IMG/VR virus record: IMGVR_UViG_3300019890_000012
Location: 1-40,003 of that record
Direction: 5' to 3' (one strand)
Source of the DNA: a virus
DNA: 40,003 nt
The notes beneath the pieces were generated by a model, which was not told where the DNA came from, searched no databases, and saw only the letters and a list, made by a program, of their open reading frames with translations. The translations under genes and the position numbers were made by a program. Positions 38,173 through 40,003 of the stretch are shown here, one piece after another. The first letter of the stretch is position 1. Every line of letters starts with the position of its first letter.

Positions 38173-38889
38173 TTACATATTCAGTGGGTTGATTTGGGCA
38201 AATGAGGCACTAGAAGCGGTGCCATAGCTAAACGGAACATACGATTCGATATCGATTTTCCATTTGCCATCGAGAAGCTGTTTCTTTTTCCACGTCAAGC
38301 CGCGCCCAACTTCTTTTTCAAACCGGTCTAGTTGTTCTTGCGCTAGTTGATCTTCGCCATCTTGCTTCCACATTTTCCAGAGCACGTAAGCCTCGACGCC
38401 ATCTGCCAAACTATCGTCAATGCTCAACGGGTCAGACAGCGCGTTAAGCACCGTCGGCTTGGACTCGTAGAACATGAAAATATCGTTCGTCCCACTTGTG
38501 GCGGGCTTAGGAAACACGTACAGAGTTTTATTGACGATGTAGTATTTGTTTGGGCGACCCTGCATGTTCGTAGAACTAGAGAGGAAGTTAGGGCTTTCCT
38601 GCGCCATCTTAGTGATGGACGTGGGGTTGAGCGGTTGCCAACTATCGACGCCATTTACAGGGGAGTTGTAAAAAACCTTCTCCGAACCGAGCCAATCCGA
38701 GGGCATCGGATAATCCGCTTGTCCTTGGACCGTACTAGTCGTGGCGAAGTTTTGAAGGCACCGCACCCGGCGAACAAAGTTGCGCTGTGCGCTGTTTAAA
38801 AGATTAAGCAGCGTGGGCGTGGTGAAGAAGGCAGGATTCGGCTCGATAACTTCCGCCCGAACCAAGTTAACGATATCTTGGCCCGTCAT
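38173..38889 (-). CDS. Head-tail adaptor (DUF6682-like)
   Basis: 238 aa. It begins with the adaptor pattern TGQDIVNLVRAEVIEP and LLNLLNSAQRNFVRRV, then TVQGQADYPMPSDWLGSEKV, a fold that joins portal to tail in podovirus-like particles. The C-terminal helix and Ser/Ala tail fit. The DUF name is by recall and tentative. It follows the join-crossing virion gene, as expected. Confidence 0.7.
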   Translation of the reverse strand: MTGQDIVNLVRAEVIEPNPAFFTTPTLLNLLNSAQRNFVRRVRCLQNFATTSTVQGQADYPMPSDWLGSEKVFYNSPVNGVDSWQPLNPTSITKMAQESPNFLSSSTNMQGRPNKYYIVNKTLYVFPKPATSGTNDIFMFYESKPTVLNALSDPLSIDDSLADGVEAYVLWKMWKQDGEDQLAQEQLDRFEKEVGRGLTWKKKQLLDGKWKIDIESYVPFSYGTASSASFAQINPLNM

Positions 38890-38894
38890 GTCAG

Positions 38895-40003
38895 TTACCG
38901 GTTAACCGTGAATGCGCGATACGCGGGCGCTCCACCGGATTGTTTCAGATAGATACCCGTGCGACGGCAATCTGTCATACTGAATGTGTTGGGCACGCCT
39001 GTAGTGCCGGGCGGAACGATGAAATGGTTATTCACACCATCCCATGAACCAATAACATTCTTAGAGCCAGAAACTTCGTCATTAAAAACTAAGAAGTCTT
39101 GCGCCGATCCGCCGAAAGGAAAATAGACGAAAGTTGTCGTCAACGCATTAGAAGTACCGTCCACATAGAACCCGTATAGAGTGGTAGGGCCAGCCGCGCC
39201 GGTCATTGCATTTTGATAGACCGCTTGGTTAGCCGTAGAACCAGAGGTAACACTATCCGTATAGAGTGCTGTAAATCCGGCAGCCGCATCGAGCGCCGTT
39301 TTAATTTGTGTCCGGGTTGAGGTCCCGGCCTGAATCTGAACAGAAACGTTCCCGCTGCCATCAACCGTTACGACTTCAGCACCGGCAGTAGCGCCCGGTG
39401 TTAGTGTGAGGGTGAGGCCGTTTTGCGTGGCGTCATTGGTGATACTGGTTACAGTGATCCCGTTAACAGTTACAGTAGCGGGAGCCGCAGTTAATCCTCC
39501 AGCGAGGGACACCGGCGAGGACGCATTAGCTTTATGAACCGCTTTGCTGTGCATCGATGGATTATTAGTGGCAACAACGAGCGCAGTAGCCGCGCCTGAC
39601 GCGACAATCGCAGCAATAACTTGTGTGGGAGTAGAGAAGTCAACTCCGGCGACCGGGAATACCGTCGAGGGGCTAGTCGCTGTCGAAGGCGCTGTGTATG
39701 TCTTAATCTGAACGAGAATAGCGGCGCTTGTTACTTTCACTTTCTCTCCGCCAGCTAAAACGCTCGTCTGAGCGGCAGCCGCCGTAAAGCCAGTCGTATC
39801 AGCGACGATAATATGCGTTGCATCGGTAACGGTCGTGATTGTGGTTGAAGCCGCGCCCTGGGTCAGTGTCGCTCCAACAACCATGAGAGCATTGCTCGTA
39901 ATGACTAGATGCGTTCCATCCGTCACTGTGCCGATTGTCACCGGCACCGTATCGATATATTGAATCGTGGTAGAGTTTCCAGCCGTGCCAGCCGAGGCCG
40001 CCG
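38895..40003 (-). CDS. Virion structural protein, C-terminal part (continues at 491-1)
   Basis: The frame is open from the window end to the stop at 38895. An internal GTG at 39947 gives 350 aa, but the in-frame identity with bases 5-130 shows that the true start is the ATG at 491 after circular joining, giving about 489 aa. The chain has repeated Thr/Ala strands (TDGTHLVITSNALMVVG and VTDATHIIVADTTG) and ends with a compact domain (GSWDGVNNHFIVPPG, AYRAFTVNR). Function not recognised; position suggests head completion or neck. Confidence 0.75.
   Translation of the reverse strand, partial: AASAGTAGNSTTIQYIDTVPVTIGTVTDGTHLVITSNALMVVGATLTQGAASTTITTVTDATHIIVADTTGFTAAAAQTSVLAGGEKVKVTSAAILVQIKTYTAPSTATSPSTVFPVAGVDFSTPTQVIAAIVASGAATALVVATNNPSMHSKAVHKANASSPVSLAGGLTAAPATVTVNGITVTSITNDATQNGLTLTLTPGATAGAEVVTVDGSGNVSVQIQAGTSTRTQIKTALDAAAGFTALYTDSVTSGSTANQAVYQNAMTGAAGPTTLYGFYVDGTSNALTTTFVYFPFGGSAQDFLVFNDEVSGSKNVIGSWDGVNNHFIVPPGTTGVPNTFSMTDCRRTGIYLKQSGGAPAYRAFTVNR
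39878..40003. repeat. 126-bp terminal direct repeat, right copy
   Basis: Exact copy of bases 5-130. Base 39877 (A) differs from base 4 (T), so the identity is bounded on this side. Removing one copy gives an estimated map of 39,877 bases. Confidence 0.85.

Noticed and set aside
1-40003. CRISPR arrays, insertion sequences or transposases
   Set aside because: No regularly spaced repeats and no transposase motifs were seen; the single HNH gene has no mobile-element context.

Overview
The window is a nearly complete tailed-phage genome, read here as a temperate podovirus-like phage. Its last 126 bases (39878-40003) repeat bases 5-130 exactly, and an open reading frame runs in frame across that join. 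The sequence is therefore best read as a circular map of about 39.9 kb cut inside a virion gene. Supporting this are a terminase pair, a portal, a scaffold, an N4-gp56-type major capsid protein, head-tail and tail genes, and no tape-measure gene. The virion genes are followed by three proteins that look like ejection (internal virion) proteins. A tyrosine integrase, an excisionase-like protein and a tRNA-derived candidate attP argue for lysogeny. The host cannot be named. Signal peptides and a DegP-like secreted protease fit a Gram-negative host, and GC looks close to 50%.

Layout. The minus-strand late block starts near 9.2 kb and runs leftwards: an unknown gene with an embedded tRNA-like fold, an unknown gene, small and large terminase, portal, a small gene, scaffold, a tRNA-Met gene, capsid, and three small genes. 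It then crosses the join into 40.0-27.6 kb: a virion protein, an adaptor, two fibre/appendage proteins, an appendage protein with a repeat, a 1166-aa tail hub, a small gene, three ejection-type proteins with a zinc-ribbon gene between two of them, and a small tail-end group (DUF6582-like, coiled-coil/TM, zinc ribbon, DUF5675). The plus-strand block (10.1-27.8 kb) holds a leaderless small-gene operon, a MoxR-like AAA+ ATPase with a DUF7192-like partner, small membrane and secreted proteins, and an excisionase/integrase/attP unit. A divergent control region with a ribbon-helix-helix-like regulator follows. After it come secreted and membrane proteins, a sigma-region-4-like protein, and the replication genes: an ssDNA-binding-like protein, a PD-(D/E)XK nuclease, a primase-polymerase/helicase, a nucleotide diphosphohydrolase, a family-A DNA polymerase, an HNH protein and a metallophosphoesterase. 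The block ends with a serine protease and a chain of tiny overlapping genes.

How it works together. The early operon promoter at 10121-10149 and the promoter at 15771-15798 have the same architecture: TATACT, six bases, then ATG. Each is surrounded by GGATATA heptamers, which suggests one regulator for both; the RHH-like protein at 15302-15664 is the obvious candidate. The replication genes form one tightly overlapped transcript. The late block is a single long leftward unit that may depend on the sigma-like protein.

Most unusual observations: (1) a secreted early protein whose C-terminus copies the N-terminus of a virion ejection-type protein; (2) a tRNA-like fold with a lengthened acceptor stem inside an open reading frame; (3) twin leaderless promoters; (4) a signal peptide separated from its protease by a G7 slip site; (5) a capsid-binding-like C-terminal motif shared by the scaffold and two small genes; (6) an attP candidate matching the 5' half of initiator tRNA; (7) mirrored terminators and a 20-bp palindrome beside attP.
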